Assembly (NCBI RefSeq): GCF_018771565.1
Contig: NZ_CP076326.1
Location: forward strand, 3,252,679 to 3,316,678
Direction: 5' to 3'
Length of the DNA stretch: 64,000 nucleotides
Source: Thermoflexus hugenholtzii
Lineage (GTDB): Bacteria > Chloroflexota > Anaerolineae > Thermoflexales > Thermoflexaceae
Below, piece by piece: positions 52,261-62,413 of the stretch. Within the stretch, counting starts at the first letter, position 1, and each line of letters starts with the position of its first letter. The translations under genes and the position numbers were made by a program. Under the pieces are notes generated by a model. That model was not told where the DNA came from. It saw only the letters and a program-made list of their open reading frames with translations, and searched no databases.

Positions 52261-55200
52261 ATGATCCGGACAAGCGGCGAGAAGCGCTACGCGCATATCC
52301 CGGAGATCCTGGAGCCGCCGAACCTCATCGAGATCCAGCACCGCTCGTTCCAGTGGTTCATCGAGGAGGGCCTCAAGGAGCTCTTCGATGAGATCTCGCC
52401 CATCGAGAGCCTCAACGGCCAGATGCGCCTGTATTTCCCGGGCGACAACCCGGTGGCCCGCCAGCTCAAGCTGCGCTACTGGTTCGACGAGCCGAAATAC
52501 AGCGAGCTGGAGTGCCTGGAGCGGGACCTCACCTACGGCCGCGGGATGTGGGTCCAGGTGGCCCTGATCGTGGCCGGGCGGGAGCCCATGGTGAAGGACG
52601 TGTTCTTCGGGGAGATCCCGTGGATGACCCGCAACGGGACGTTCATTTACAACGGCACCGAGCGGGTGGTGGTCTCCCAGCTGATCCGCTCCCCGGGGGT
52701 CTACTTCGATATGGAGGAGGACCCCTTCCTGGGCCGCCCTCTGGCCATGGCCAAGCTGATCCCGGACCGCGGGGTGTGGCTGGAGTTCGAGACGCGCCGG
52801 AACGATTTGATCATCCTCCGCTTCAACCGTCGCCGCACGGTGCCGGTCACCCTCTTCCTGCGAGCCCTGGCGGCGACCGACGATGGGATCAGCCGCGTCC
52901 TGACGGAGGGGACGGATGAGGAGCTGCTGGAGCTCTTCAAGGACGTGGACACCCATCCGGATCACCCCTACATCCTGAGCACCATCCGGCAGGAGGGCCG
53001 CCTGGAGCCCCGAGAGGGACGCACTCTGGCTCAGGAGGCCCTGATCGAGTTCTTCCGCCGGATGCGCCCGGGCGACCCGCCCACCCTGGAGAACGCCCAG
53101 TCCTTCGTGGTCTCTCAGCTTTTCGACCCGCACCGATACGATCTGCACCGGGTGGGCCGTTACAAGCTCAACCGCCGGCTGGATCTCTCCATCCCCATCT
53201 CCCATCGCACCATCACCAAGCAGGACATCATCGCCATCCTGAAGGAGATCATCCGCATCAACAACGGGCTGCGCCCGCCGGACGACATGGATCACCTGGG
53301 CAACCGCCGGGTGCGCACGGTCGGGGAGCTGATCCAGGCCAAGATGCGGGTGGGGCTGCGCCGGATGGAGCGGGTGATCCAGGAGCGGATGAGCATCGCG
53401 GACCCGGCCACGGTCACCCCGCTGCAGCTGATCAACATCCGTCCGGTGGTGGCCGCCCTGCGGGAGTTCTTCGGCTCCAGCCAGCTCTCCCAGTTCATGG
53501 ATCAGACCAACCCCCTGGCGGAGCTCACCCACAAGCGCACCCTCTCCGCCCTCGGCCCCGGCGGGCTGCGGCGGGAGCGGGCGGGCTTTGAGGTCCGCGA
53601 CGTCCATCTGAGCCACTACGGGCGGATCTGCCCCATCGAGACGCCCGAGGGGCCCAACATCGGCCTGATCGGCCGCCTGGCCATCTACAGCCGGGTGAAC
53701 GAGTACGGCTTCATCGAAACCCCTTACCGGAAGGTGGTTCGGGTGGTCCCCAACCGGCCCGAGGCGCTGGTGGGGCGGATCCTGCGGGAGGATGTGGTGG
53801 ATCCGGCCACCGGCCAGGTGATCGCCCCCGCCGGGACGGAGGTGGACGCCGCCCTGGCGAAGCGGATCGCCCGTCTCCCCCTCCAGGAGATCAAAGTCCG
53901 CCCCTTCGTGACCGGGGAGATCGTCTACCTCACGGCGGACGAGGAGGAGCGCTACGTCATCGCCCAGGCCAACGTGGAGCTGGACGAGAAGGGGCATTTC
54001 CTGCAGGCCCGCGTCCCCGTCCGCCATATGGGCAAATTCCTGATGGAGATCCCCGAGCGGGTGGATTACATGGACGTGGCGCCGCGGCAGATCGTGGGCG
54101 TCTCCGCCTCCCTGATCCCCTTCCTGGAGCACGATGACGCCAACCGGGCCCTGATGGGCTCCAACATGCAGCGCCAGGCGGTGCCCCTGCTGCGGCCGGA
54201 GGCGCCCATCGTGGCCACCGGGATGGAGCGGGTGGCCGCGCGGGACTCCGGGCACGTCCTCCTCTCCGAGGTCGACGGGGAGGTGGTCCAGGCCACCGCC
54301 GATGAGATCGTGATCCGGGGGACCAACCGGAAGCTGTATCGCTATCCGTTGCGGCGATTCCAGCGCTCCAATCAGAGCACCTGCATCCATCAGCGCCCGC
54401 TGGTCTTCAAGGGCCAGAAGGTGAAGAAGGGCCAGGTGATCGCCGACTCCAGCAGCACCGATCAGGGGATGCTGGCCCTGGGCCGCAACCTGGTGGTGGC
54501 CTTTCTCTCATGGGAGGGCCAGGTCTTCGAGGACGCCATCGTGATCAGCGAGCGCCTGGTCCGGGAGGATATTTACTCCTCGATCCACATCGAAAAGCAT
54601 GAGGCGGAGGCCCGGGAGACCAAGCTGGGGCCGGAGGAGATCACCCGCGACATCCCCAACGTCGGCGAGGAGCAGCTGCGGGATCTGGACGAGAAGGGCA
54701 TCGTCCGCATCGGCGCGGTGGTGGGCCCCGGCGACATCCTGGTGGGCAAGGTCACGCCCAAAGGGGAGCGGGAGATGACCCCCGAGGAGCGGCTGCTGCG
54801 GGCCATCTTCGGGGAGAAGGCCCACGATGTGAAGGACTCCTCCCTCCGCATGCCCCATGGGGAGCACGGCAAGGTGGTGGACGTGAAGGTCTTCTCCCGG
54901 GACGAATACCGGGAGCTCCCCGCCGGGGTGAACACGGTGGTGCGGGTCTCGGTGGCCCAGTGGCGCAAGATCACCGAGGGCGACAAGATGGCCGGCCGTC
55001 ACGGCAACAAGGGCGTGATCTCTAAAGTGGTCCCCATCGAGGATATGCCTTTCCTGCCTGACGGCACGCCGGTGGACATCATCCTCAACCCCCTGGGGGT
55101 GCCCAGCCGGATGAACATCGGGCAGCTGCTGGAGACTCATCTGGGCTGGGCCGCCTCGCGCCTGGGCTTCCGGGCCATCACCCCGGTGTTCGACGGGGCC

Positions 55201-56175
55201 GACGAGCAGGAAATCGAGGCGGAGCTGGCCCGGGCCTGGATGATCGACACCGCCTGGGAGGACGCGCGCCGGCAGTGCTGGAGCTGGCTGCAAGCCCAGG
55301 GGTATAACCTCTCGGAGCTCCGCGACGACGACGAGGCGCGCCTCCTCTACCTCTCGGCGATCCTGGGCGCCCGCGGCTACGACGTGGATCGCCTGGCCAC
55401 CGATGAGGTTTACGCCCGCCGCAGCTGCCTGCGGGAGTGGCTGCGCGACCGGGGCTACGATCCCGACGCCCTCCTGGTCTTCGAGGATGATCCCCGCCCG
55501 CCGGAGGAGCGCCGCAAAGCCGACGAGCGGGCCATCCTGGTGGGGCTGCGGCTGTGGATGGAGCGCCTGGGCGTGGACACCCGGGACATCCCCGATTCGG
55601 AGGTCCGCCGGCGGGCGACCGAGGTGATGCTCGAGACCGGCCAGCCGATGCCCATCCTGGGCAAGATGATCCTCTACGACGGCAAGACCGGGGAGCCCTT
55701 CGACCGGCCGGTGACGGTGGGCGTCATCTACATGATGAAGCTGGCCCACCTGGTGGAGGACAAGGTGCACGCCCGGTCCACCGGCCCCTACTCCCTGATC
55801 ACCCAGCAGCCTCTGGGCGGCAAGGCGCAGTTCGGCGGGCAGCGCTTCGGCGAGATGGAGGTCTGGGCCCTGGAGGCCTACGGCGCGGCTTACACCCTCC
55901 AGGAGATGCTCACGGTGAAGTCCGACGACGTCCAGGGCCGCGTCAAGACCTACGAGGCCATCGTGAAGGGCCAGAAGATCGAGGAGCCCGGCCTGCCGGC
56001 CTCCTTCAAGGTCCTGGTCAAGGAGCTCCAGTCCCTGGCCGTGGCCGTGGAGGCCATCACCGACTCCGGCGAGGTCATCCGCTTCGGCCGGGAGGAGGAG
56101 AAGCCGAAGCTGCCCCGCCTGCCTCTGGGCCTGCTGGACCTGGCCCCCGAGGGGGATGGGGAAACCCCGGCGTGA
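52261..56175 (+). CDS. rpoB: DNA-directed RNA polymerase subunit beta
   Basis: About 1304 residues. Diagnostic blocks are [12 protein letters not shown], the rifampicin region [66 protein letters not shown] and the C-terminal [29 protein letters not shown] lineage-specific insertion of about 120-150 residues, rich in Asp, Arg and Glu, lies between PVFDGA and [18 protein letters not shown] 52261 is preferred over 52252, as the AAGGAGGG would sit too close to the first. rpoC does not follow; a strong terminator does. Confidence 0.96.
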   Translation: MIRTSGEKRYAHIPEILEPPNLIEIQHRSFQWFIEEGLKELFDEISPIESLNGQMRLYFPGDNPVARQLKLRYWFDEPKYSELECLERDLTYGRGMWVQVALIVAGREPMVKDVFFGEIPWMTRNGTFIYNGTERVVVSQLIRSPGVYFDMEEDPFLGRPLAMAKLIPDRGVWLEFETRRNDLIILRFNRRRTVPVTLFLRALAATDDGISRVLTEGTDEELLELFKDVDTHPDHPYILSTIRQEGRLEPREGRTLAQEALIEFFRRMRPGDPPTLENAQSFVVSQLFDPHRYDLHRVGRYKLNRRLDLSIPISHRTITKQDIIAILKEIIRINNGLRPPDDMDHLGNRRVRTVGELIQAKMRVGLRRMERVIQERMSIADPATVTPLQLINIRPVVAALREFFGSSQLSQFMDQTNPLAELTHKRTLSALGPGGLRRERAGFEVRDVHLSHYGRICPIETPEGPNIGLIGRLAIYSRVNEYGFIETPYRKVVRVVPNRPEALVGRILREDVVDPATGQVIAPAGTEVDAALAKRIARLPLQEIKVRPFVTGEIVYLTADEEERYVIAQANVELDEKGHFLQARVPVRHMGKFLMEIPERVDYMDVAPRQIVGVSASLIPFLEHDDANRALMGSNMQRQAVPLLRPEAPIVATGMERVAARDSGHVLLSEVDGEVVQATADEIVIRGTNRKLYRYPLRRFQRSNQSTCIHQRPLVFKGQKVKKGQVIADSSSTDQGMLALGRNLVVAFLSWEGQVFEDAIVISERLVREDIYSSIHIEKHEAEARETKLGPEEITRDIPNVGEEQLRDLDEKGIVRIGAVVGPGDILVGKVTPKGEREMTPEERLLRAIFGEKAHDVKDSSLRMPHGEHGKVVDVKVFSRDEYRELPAGVNTVVRVSVAQWRKITEGDKMAGRHGNKGVISKVVPIEDMPFLPDGTPVDIILNPLGVPSRMNIGQLLETHLGWAASRLGFRAITPVFDGADEQEIEAELARAWMIDTAWEDARRQCWSWLQAQGYNLSELRDDDEARLLYLSAILGARGYDVDRLATDEVYARRSCLREWLRDRGYDPDALLVFEDDPRPPEERRKADERAILVGLRLWMERLGVDTRDIPDSEVRRRATEVMLETGQPMPILGKMILYDGKTGEPFDRPVTVGVIYMMKLAHLVEDKVHARSTGPYSLITQQPLGGKAQFGGQRFGEMEVWALEAYGAAYTLQEMLTVKSDDVQGRVKTYEAIVKGQKIEEPGLPASFKVLVKELQSLAVAVEAITDSGEVIRFGREEEKPKLPRLPLGLLDLAPEGDGETPA

Positions 56176-56221
56176 GCCGGTGGCCCGGTCTCCACGCGTT
56201 CTTCGCGAGGAGGCGTTCCGA

Positions 56222-56260
56222 CGCGGGACAGGCGACGATGGGCCTGTCCCGCGGTTTTTT
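56222..56260 (+). terminator. Intrinsic terminator of rpoB
   Basis: A perfect 12-bp stem (56222-56233 / 56242-56253) with an 8-base loop, followed by G and six T residues (56255-56260). It ends the rpoB transcript 47 bp after the stop codon. Confidence 0.9.
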
Positions 56261-56360
56261 ATGGCCTCCGGATCATCGACCCCCGACGCCCGGACAGTCG
56301 GATCTCGCCGGAATCGGGACAGCGCGGGGTGAAAAGCCCGGCCTCTGAGCCGGAGGTATA

Positions 56361-56380
56361 GGTCGAAATTCATTTCGACC
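56361..56380 (-). repeat. Dispersed palindromic repeat, copy 3
   Basis: Arms GGTCGAAAT / ATTTCGACC with loop TC on the plus strand, that is GA on the minus strand; same core as copies 1 and 2 but inverted. It lies in the 384-bp gap between rpoB and polX, which otherwise holds only the terminator. Confidence 0.65.
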
Positions 56381-56559
56381 GCTATCCGTCCACAGGTATC
56401 CGGTCGATTTTTAAAGCCCATCCGCCGCTCCTATCGGGAGCGGCCCATCCGGGGTGGATGCCTCCGGGGCCGGCGTGGGCGGCCTGCGCGCTTTTTGGTT
56501 AAGATGTGGGAAGGAGAGGCGCATGCGCTGTCCCCGTGGGATCGCAGGAGGAAGGGGAG

Positions 56560-58323
56560 ATGGCCCGACGGTTCACCAATCAGGAGATCGCGGAGATCTT
56601 CGAGCACATCGCCGACATGCTGGAGATCCAGGGGGAGATCCCTTACAAGGTGATGGCCTACCGGAGGGCGGCGGAGAACATCGCCGCCCTGGGACGGGAC
56701 ATCTACGATCTCTGGCAGGAAGGGGCGTTGCGCACCATCCCCGGCGTGGGCGAGGCCATCGAGGAGAAGATCGACCAGCTGCTCCGCACCGGCCGCCTCG
56801 AGCTCTACGAACGCCTGAAGGCGGAGATCCCTCCCGGCCTGCTGGAGATGCGTCAGATCCCCGACATGGGGCCCAAGCGCATCAAAGCGGTCTGGGAGAA
56901 GCTGGGGATCACCACGGTGGAGGAGCTGGAGCAGGCCGCCCGGGCGGGGAAGCTGCGGGATCTGCCCGGCTTCGGGGCCAAGCTGGAGAGCAAGATCCTC
57001 GCCGGCATCGAGGCGGTCAGGCGTCGCAAGATCGCCGGGCGGGTGCCCCTGGGCGCCGCCTGGCCCCTGGCCCAGGAGATCCTCCGGGCCCTCCACGAGG
57101 TCCCGGGGGTGCAGCGCCTGGCGGCCGCTGGTTCCTTCCGCCGCATGAAGGAGACCATCGGCGACCTGGACTTCCTGGTCGCGGCGGAGGACCCCGAGGC
57201 GGTGATGGAGCGCTTCACCACGTTGCCCATCGTGGAGACGGTGCTCCTCAAAGGCTCCACCAAATCCAGTGTCCGCCTGCGGAACGGGCTGCAAGCCGAT
57301 CTGCGGGTGATCGAGGCGGCCCGCTGGGGCACGGCGCTGCAGTATTTCACGGGGAGCCAGCAGCACAACATCCAGCTGCGGGAGCACGCGCTCCGGCGGG
57401 GCTACAGCCTCAGCGAATACGCCCTCACCCGGGTGGAGAGCGGGGAGGAGATCCTCTGCGCCGCCGAGGAGGAAGTCTACGAGCGCCTGGGCCTCGCCTA
57501 CATCCCGCCGGAGCTGCGGGAGGGCCGGGGGGAGATCGAGGCCGCCCTGGAGGGCCGCCTCCCCCGCCTGGTGACGGTCGAGGACCTGCAGGGGGATCTG
57601 CAGGTGCACAGCACCTGGAGCGATGGGCAGGCTTCCATCCGCGATATGGCCCGGGCGGCGAAGGCGAAGGGCTACCGCTACATGCTGCTCACGGATCACT
57701 CCCAGAGCCTGGGGGTGGCCCGGGGGTTGACCCCGGAGCGGTTGCGGGAGCAGCGTCGGGAGGTGGAGTCGGTCAACGCCGAGCTGGGGGACGGCTTCCG
57801 CATCCTCCACGGGGCTGAGGTGGAGATCCGGGCCGACGGCAGCCTGGACTACCCGGACGAGGTGCTCGCCTCCCTGGACCTGGTGGTGGCCTCCGTCCAC
57901 ACCGGCCTGCGGCAGGACCGGGAGCGGGTGACCGCCCGTTTCCTGGCGGCGATCCGCCATCCCCACGTGCACATCATCGCCCATCCCACCGGCCGGCTGC
58001 TGGGGGAGCGGGAGGGGGCGGACGCGGATTGGGAGGCCATCCTGCGGGCAGCGGCGGAGACGGGGACCCTGCTGGAGATCAACGCCAACCCCGCCCGATT
58101 GGATCTGCCGGACGCGCTGGCGCGGCGGGCCCTGGAGCTGGGCTGTTATCTGGTCATCAGCACAGATGCCCACAGCCCGGGGGAGCTGGACCTGATCCAC
58201 TTCGGCGTGGCGGTGGCCCGGCGGGCCTGGGCTACGCCGGATCGCATCGCCAACACCTGGCCCCTGGAGCGGCTGCTGCGCTGGGCCCATGAGAAACCCG
58301 GGCGGGTGCGACGGAGGTCCTGA
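56560..58323 (+). CDS. polX: DNA polymerase/3'-5' exonuclease PolX
   Basis: A 587-residue family X polymerase. The N-terminal Pol beta part has helix-hairpin-helix segments (RTIPGVGEAIEEKI, DLPGFGAKLESKI) and the nucleotidyltransferase motif GSFRRMKETIGDLDFLV with acidic metal ligands. From about residue 345 a PHP domain follows: DLQVHSTWSDG, LTDHSQSLGV, HIIAHPTGRL, and VISTDAHSPGEL, giving the exonuclease activity. It functions in base-excision and gap repair. GGAGGAAGGGG precedes the ATG at 56560. A TAAGAT hexamer near 56501 could be its -10. Confidence 0.94.
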   Translation: MARRFTNQEIAEIFEHIADMLEIQGEIPYKVMAYRRAAENIAALGRDIYDLWQEGALRTIPGVGEAIEEKIDQLLRTGRLELYERLKAEIPPGLLEMRQIPDMGPKRIKAVWEKLGITTVEELEQAARAGKLRDLPGFGAKLESKILAGIEAVRRRKIAGRVPLGAAWPLAQEILRALHEVPGVQRLAAAGSFRRMKETIGDLDFLVAAEDPEAVMERFTTLPIVETVLLKGSTKSSVRLRNGLQADLRVIEAARWGTALQYFTGSQQHNIQLREHALRRGYSLSEYALTRVESGEEILCAAEEEVYERLGLAYIPPELREGRGEIEAALEGRLPRLVTVEDLQGDLQVHSTWSDGQASIRDMARAAKAKGYRYMLLTDHSQSLGVARGLTPERLREQRREVESVNAELGDGFRILHGAEVEIRADGSLDYPDEVLASLDLVVASVHTGLRQDRERVTARFLAAIRHPHVHIIAHPTGRLLGEREGADADWEAILRAAAETGTLLEINANPARLDLPDALARRALELGCYLVISTDAHSPGELDLIHFGVAVARRAWATPDRIANTWPLERLLRWAHEKPGRVRRRS

Positions 58324-58340
58324 GCCCCCCGCCTCTTTCC

Positions 58341-59267
58341 TCATTCCGGCCCTTCGCGAACAGCGCCCAGGATTTTCAGGATCCCCGGGGTGAGGTCCAG
58401 GAGGGAGGTCGCCTCCCGGAAGACGGCGGCCCCAGGCCCGGCGACAAGGAGGGGGACCGGGTTCTCGGTATGCAGCCGTGTGGTCAGGTCTTCCATGTTG
58501 CCGTGATCGCTGGTCACGATGAGGGTGGCCTCGGGCGGCCGGCCGGCGAGCAACGCGCTCAGGAAACGATCCAGCACCTCGAGAACCGGCTCGGGGGGCA
58601 GGTGCCGGTGGCCCACGAGATCCGTGAGGAAGCTTTCGAAGAGCACGAGATCCGCCTCCCCGAGCAGGCTCAGCAGGCGGCGCGCCGCCTCCTCCGGCTC
58701 GACGGGCGGAAGCTCCGGGAACGGACGGCGATGGCGGCGCGCCCATTCCCCGGCGAAGGTATGGGTGATGTCCCAGAGCAGCGCCCGCCCTGCCATCAGG
58801 TCCTCGAAGGTCCGGAAAGGGAGGCCCGCCAGCCGGTTCATCCAGGTGGTCACGGAGGGCCGGAGCCGCCGCTGGGCGACCAGCTCCCAGTAGAGCTCGG
58901 AGTAGGCGTTGGCGAAGGTGGGGCGGAAACCGGCGGCGCGCGCCCGGACGAACAGGCTGTGCTCCTTCAGCATCGCGATGAGATCAGAAGAAGGGTAGCC
59001 GGTCCGGTGCCCGCCGATGCGGGCCGGGGCGTTCAGGCCGGTGAAGAGGGCGGTCTGCCCGGTGGCGCTCTGGGGGAGCCCCGGCACGCCCAGGGTGGCA
59101 TCCAGCTCGCGGCACAGGAGGTCTCCGTCCTCCCCTGCGCAGCCGCGCACCAGCGCCCGGCCCAGCCGGGCGCGCAGCCGGGGCAGGCCCGGGTCGAAAA
59201 GGGGATTCCGACCGTCCGCCTCCCCCAGCCCCACGCCGTCCAGGAAAACCAGCACCACGGATCCCAT
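58341..59267 (-). CDS. Alkaline-phosphatase-superfamily metalloenzyme (iPGM-like)
   Basis: A 308-residue protein of the metalloenzyme superfamily related to phosphoglycerate mutase and phosphopentomutase. The N-terminal metal Asp is in LVFLDGVGLGEAD, the likely nucleophile region is LPQSATGQTALFTGLNAP, and the C-terminal metal site is IVTSDHGNMEDLTTRLHTENPVPLLV. It is much shorter than iPGM (about 500 residues), lacking the inserted transferase domain, so it is probably a phosphatase or other hydrolase. Convergent with polX. Confidence 0.82.
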   Translation of the reverse strand: MGSVVLVFLDGVGLGEADGRNPLFDPGLPRLRARLGRALVRGCAGEDGDLLCRELDATLGVPGLPQSATGQTALFTGLNAPARIGGHRTGYPSSDLIAMLKEHSLFVRARAAGFRPTFANAYSELYWELVAQRRLRPSVTTWMNRLAGLPFRTFEDLMAGRALLWDITHTFAGEWARRHRRPFPELPPVEPEEAARRLLSLLGEADLVLFESFLTDLVGHRHLPPEPVLEVLDRFLSALLAGRPPEATLIVTSDHGNMEDLTTRLHTENPVPLLVAGPGAAVFREATSLLDLTPGILKILGAVREGPE

Positions 59268-59338
59268 CTTCGCCGACCCCGATCATCGGGGGTCCGGGGG
59301 AGGGTCCCCCGCCGCCCCGGCCCTTCCCCCGTTGCGCC

Positions 59339-59830
59339 TTACATCTTGTAGCCGATGCGGCGCAGGAACTCCTTGCGGTGGGCCACGTCGGCCTCCGTCT
59401 CGATCCCGCGGGTGGCCACCCCATCGATCACTCCCAGGATCCCGCGGCCCTGTTCGGTCTCGGCGACGATGACCTGCATGGGGTTGGCGGAGGCGGCGTA
59501 GATGTGACAGACCTCGGGGACCATCTTGATGGCGTTGAGGACGTTGATGGGGTAGTAGCCCTTGCCCAGCACCACGATGAAGAAGTGTCCGGCGCCGACA
59601 GCCAGGGCGTTCTTCTTGGCGATCTCCACCAGCTCCGGATCGGTCCCGCTGGCGCGGACGAGGGCCGGCCCGGAGGACTCGCAGAAAGCCAGGCCGAACC
59701 GGATCCCCGGGACGGTGTTGACCAGGGCCTCGTGGATGTCCTCCACGGTCTTGATGAAGTGGCTCTGGCCCAGGATGACGTTGAGCTCCTCCGGCTTCTC
59801 GATGGGCACCACCTTGAGCTCGAGCGCCAT
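59339..59830 (-). CDS. Adenosine-specific kinase family protein
   Basis: A 163-residue protein of the small adenosine-specific kinase family, which is largely archaeal and thermophilic. Signatures are PEELNVILGQSHFIKTVEDI, IRFGLAFCESSGPALVRASG, VGAGHFFIVVLGKGYYPINVLNAIK and the C-terminal IEEEADVAHRKEFLRRIGYK-like block. The exact activity rests on family naming. AGGAGGTG precedes the ATG. Confidence 0.85.
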   Translation of the reverse strand: MALELKVVPIEKPEELNVILGQSHFIKTVEDIHEALVNTVPGIRFGLAFCESSGPALVRASGTDPELVEIAKKNALAVGAGHFFIVVLGKGYYPINVLNAIKMVPEVCHIYAASANPMQVIVAETEQGRGILGVIDGVATRGIETEADVAHRKEFLRRIGYKM

Positions 59831-59902
59831 GGGGCACCTCCTGCGCGATGGGATGAGATCCTGAGTTTCCCGCCTTCAGGGCGCCGGGGCGGGCCTTTCC
59901 GG

Positions 59903-60919
59903 TCACCCCGCCGCGCGGTCGCGCGCGATCCGGATTCGGTGAAGGGGCACCTCCCGGGCCCCGAAGCGGAATTTATAGGGCTCGTCGCCCCGCAGGAAAT
60001 CGAAGACCCGCTTGCCCTGCTCGATGGCCTGGCGGATCAGGTAGGCCAGCAGGACCACGCCCGGGCTCAGCGCGGCGTAACGAGGGTTGAGCCCGGCATT
60101 ATACAGCCATATCCGATCCCGATCCTCGAAGTCCAGGTAAGTGGCGGCCTTCTCCCCCTCGATCTCCAGAAACGAGAGACGGGCCCAGCCCTCCCGTAGC
60201 CCCTGACGGATCACCCGGCGGAAGAACGCCCGCATCCGTTCGTGCAGGAAGGCGGCTTTCTCCGGGTTGCTCGCCGCCATCAGCTCCAGGAACGCCTCGA
60301 TGGCGCCGTCCGCTTCCGGGCCGTCCTCCCGCAGGAGATACCAGCGAACGTTCCCCACGGCCTCCAGGCGGCGGATCTTGCGCCGCAGCTCATGGCGGTC
60401 CTTGCGATCCAGCATCTGCAGGTAGGCGTCCCAGGTCGGAGGCAACGGGAGCATCGGGCAGATGGTCAGCCGCTCGATGTGGACCGTCAGGCCATGGGCG
60501 GCAGCGGCTCCGGGCCACAGGGGGAAGAGGGTCGAATCCTCCCGAATGTTCCAGAGGAGGAGGGTGTCCCATCCGGGTGCCTCCGGCCGGGTCAACCAGG
60601 CCAGGAGAGCGTGGATCACCGTTTCCTCCCACCCGGGCTCCACCAGCGGGTCCAGGTAATCGGTGACCTCCTCGCCGAAGGTCTCCAGGATCCACCGGCC
60701 GTCCCGAGCGATCCGTCGCAGCGGGATCAGGCCTACCAGCCGGCCTTCCGCTTCGAACGTGACCAGGTATAGCTCCCCCTCCCCGAAGTGATCCCACCAG
60801 GTCCGCAGCCAGGTCGGGCGCATGAAAGGGGAAGCCCCGGGCGATCGCCCGAGCAGATCCTGCCACGGATGGGCCAGCTCCTCGAAGGCTGCGATGTCGT
60901 GGAAGATGCACATTTGCAT
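59903..60919 (-). CDS. GNAT acetyltransferase, BioF2/CelD-like
   Basis: A 338-residue protein with two GNAT-like halves. Seen are LEWLAHPWQDLLGRS-like N-terminal sequence, PTWLRTWWDHFGEGELYLVTFEAEGRLVGLIPL, DRHELRRKIRRLE and LSPGVVLLAYLIRQAIEQGKRVFDFLRGDEPYKFRFG, which matches the CelD/FemAB-like GNAT group linked with polysaccharide or wall modification. Substrate is unknown. It follows the next gene by 7 bp on the minus strand, so the two GNAT genes are an operon. Confidence 0.85.
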   Translation of the reverse strand: MQMCIFHDIAAFEELAHPWQDLLGRSPGASPFMRPTWLRTWWDHFGEGELYLVTFEAEGRLVGLIPLRRIARDGRWILETFGEEVTDYLDPLVEPGWEETVIHALLAWLTRPEAPGWDTLLLWNIREDSTLFPLWPGAAAAHGLTVHIERLTICPMLPLPPTWDAYLQMLDRKDRHELRRKIRRLEAVGNVRWYLLREDGPEADGAIEAFLELMAASNPEKAAFLHERMRAFFRRVIRQGLREGWARLSFLEIEGEKAATYLDFEDRDRIWLYNAGLNPRYAALSPGVVLLAYLIRQAIEQGKRVFDFLRGDEPYKFRFGAREVPLHRIRIARDRAAG

Positions 60920-60926
60920 GCGTTTC

Positions 60927-61859
60927 TCACTCCGCGTCCCGAAGGTCGACGAGGTCCCGGGCGAAGATGCTCCAGGGCTCCGTCCCCGTCAGGTGCGCCC
61001 GGACCAGGGCGTAGAAGCTGCGGGGGGGTCCGCCGGGCTCCTGCTCGCGGACGAAGTCCACCACCAGGTAGCCGAGGGCGAAGGCGGTCTCGAAGAGCTC
61101 CCGGGTGTGGAAGCGCCAGGCGCGGGCCAGGCCGGGATCCTGACGCTTGACTTCCTGGAATCGGTGAGGGATCTCCACCAGCCAGAAGGCGACGTCGGGG
61201 GTCTGGAAGGTCTCCGGGGGGATGGGGAGCCCGCGATCATCGAAGCGACACGGGTTGACCAGGACCGCGCCGGCTTGCTCGAAGAGGGCCCGCGAGAGGG
61301 CGTAGTGGCCCTGGCGGAGCCGGGTGGCCACCCGCCGGCTGGCGATATACCAGTCCACCTGGAAGCGGTCTGTGGGCAGGCCCCGGTTCAGGGCATCATG
61401 CAGCTCGCCGTAGACGTTGCGCAGGTAGGTGTTGCACACCGCGCCCAGCTTGGCGATGTTGAAGTAGGCGTTGCGGCTCTCCAGGGGATCATAGGTCCAG
61501 GTGATCAGGCGGAGGCCCTGGTTGCGGACTGCTTCTCGCTGCGCCAGCTTGAGCTGGTAGCCGACGCCTTTGTCCTGCCATTCGGGGAGCACCCCCAGCT
61601 GATGCGAGCAGTGCTTGAGCTTGACAGCGGCGGGGGCCTCCCGGCCGCGACGCTCGTCGGTCCCCAGGAAGCCGAAGACGAAGCCCACCAGCTGCCCCCC
61701 GGCGAAGGCGCCCAGGAGCACCCCGCCGTTGTGCGCGGCCGTGATCAGCACGTGGGCGGGCACCACGTCCAGATCCTCTGAGCCCCAGATCCGGCGCTGG
61801 AGCTCGATGCAGGCCTCGATCTCCTCCAGCGTGCGCAGCGGTCGGATCTCGATCTCCAT
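60927..61859 (-). CDS. GNAT superfamily acetyltransferase (COG3375-like)
   Basis: A 310-residue protein. The N-terminal part is GNAT-like (EIRPLRTLEEIEACIELQRRIWG, GGVLLGAFAGGQLVGFVFGF, HSHQLGVLPEWQDKGVGYQLKLAQREAV), and the C-terminal half has LITWTYDPLESRNAYFNIAKLGAVCNTYLRNVYG, typical of the COG3375 predicted acetyltransferases. GGAGGGG precedes the ATG. A TTACAAT hexamer on the minus strand near 61905 is a possible -10. Confidence 0.82.
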   Translation of the reverse strand: MEIEIRPLRTLEEIEACIELQRRIWGSEDLDVVPAHVLITAAHNGGVLLGAFAGGQLVGFVFGFLGTDERRGREAPAAVKLKHCSHQLGVLPEWQDKGVGYQLKLAQREAVRNQGLRLITWTYDPLESRNAYFNIAKLGAVCNTYLRNVYGELHDALNRGLPTDRFQVDWYIASRRVATRLRQGHYALSRALFEQAGAVLVNPCRFDDRGLPIPPETFQTPDVAFWLVEIPHRFQEVKRQDPGLARAWRFHTRELFETAFALGYLVVDFVREQEPGGPPRSFYALVRAHLTGTEPWSIFARDLVDLRDAE

Positions 61860-61950
61860 CCGATCGCCCCTCCGTCGGGCAGCGAAGCGCGATTACCTCA
61901 TTCCAGATTGTAACACGCAGGAGTTTGGGGTCGGGACGGATGCGGAAGGA

Positions 61951-62220
61951 TCAGTCCGGGAGGACGGAGAGCCAGAGGGCCAGCCCCTCCATCTCCTCCC
62001 GGGAGGCCGGCGCGGTCCCTTCGGCGCGCTCCGAGGGCCACAGGAGCGGGCCTCCGCAGAAGGGGCAGAGGGGGGAGATCCCGCTCTCGACGAAACCGGG
62101 GGCTTCCTCCGTGGCTCCCACGACCCATTCCTCCGGGCGCGTCCGGCGCACCCGCATCCCTTCGTGGGCCCGGCAAGCGATCCGTTCGCAGAACAGCACG
62201 GTCTCTTCGGACATCGACAT
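61951..62220 (-). CDS. Small Cys-containing hypothetical protein
   Basis: An 89-residue protein with Cys11, Cys16 and a CPFC pair (residues 52-55), suggesting a metal-binding knuckle. No family recognised. GAGGAG lies just upstream; ATG 62214 two codons later is also possible. It is divergent from the LexA-box gene. Confidence 0.55.
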   Translation of the reverse strand: MSMSEETVLFCERIACRAHEGMRVRRTRPEEWVVGATEEAPGFVESGISPLCPFCGGPLLWPSERAEGTAPASREEMEGLALWLSVLPD

Positions 62221-62344
62221 GGGCTCCTCGCTTCACAGCGTCGGGCGATCCATGGCCATAAGAGGCGCAGCGGCGCTGCGCTCCTCCATTGTCCCGCGGA
62301 TCGCCGCCGCTGTCGAACCCGGGGGAGCGGCCGGGGTCGGGGTC

Positions 62345-62373
62345 TTGACGCCTCGCGTGGGGAGCGTTAAGAT
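62345..62373 (+). promoter_or_regulatory. Promoter upstream of the 62414 membrane protein
   Basis: TTGACG at 62345-62350, a 17-bp spacer and TAAGAT at 62368-62373, about 40 bp before the ATG. Confidence 0.7.
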
Positions 62374-62385
62374 GAAAGCGGCGAT

Positions 62386-62401
62386 TAGAACAAATGTTCT
62401 A
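62386..62401 (+). promoter_or_regulatory. LexA-like operator (GAAC-N4-GTTC)
   Basis: TAGAACA-AA-TGTTCTA, a perfect 7-bp inverted repeat with an AA centre, fitting the Gram-positive-type SOS box GAACN4GTTC. It lies just after the -10 and directly before the ribosome site AAAGGAGGT, where a repressor would block transcription. Confidence 0.65.
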
Positions 62402-62413
62402 AAGGAGGTCTCC

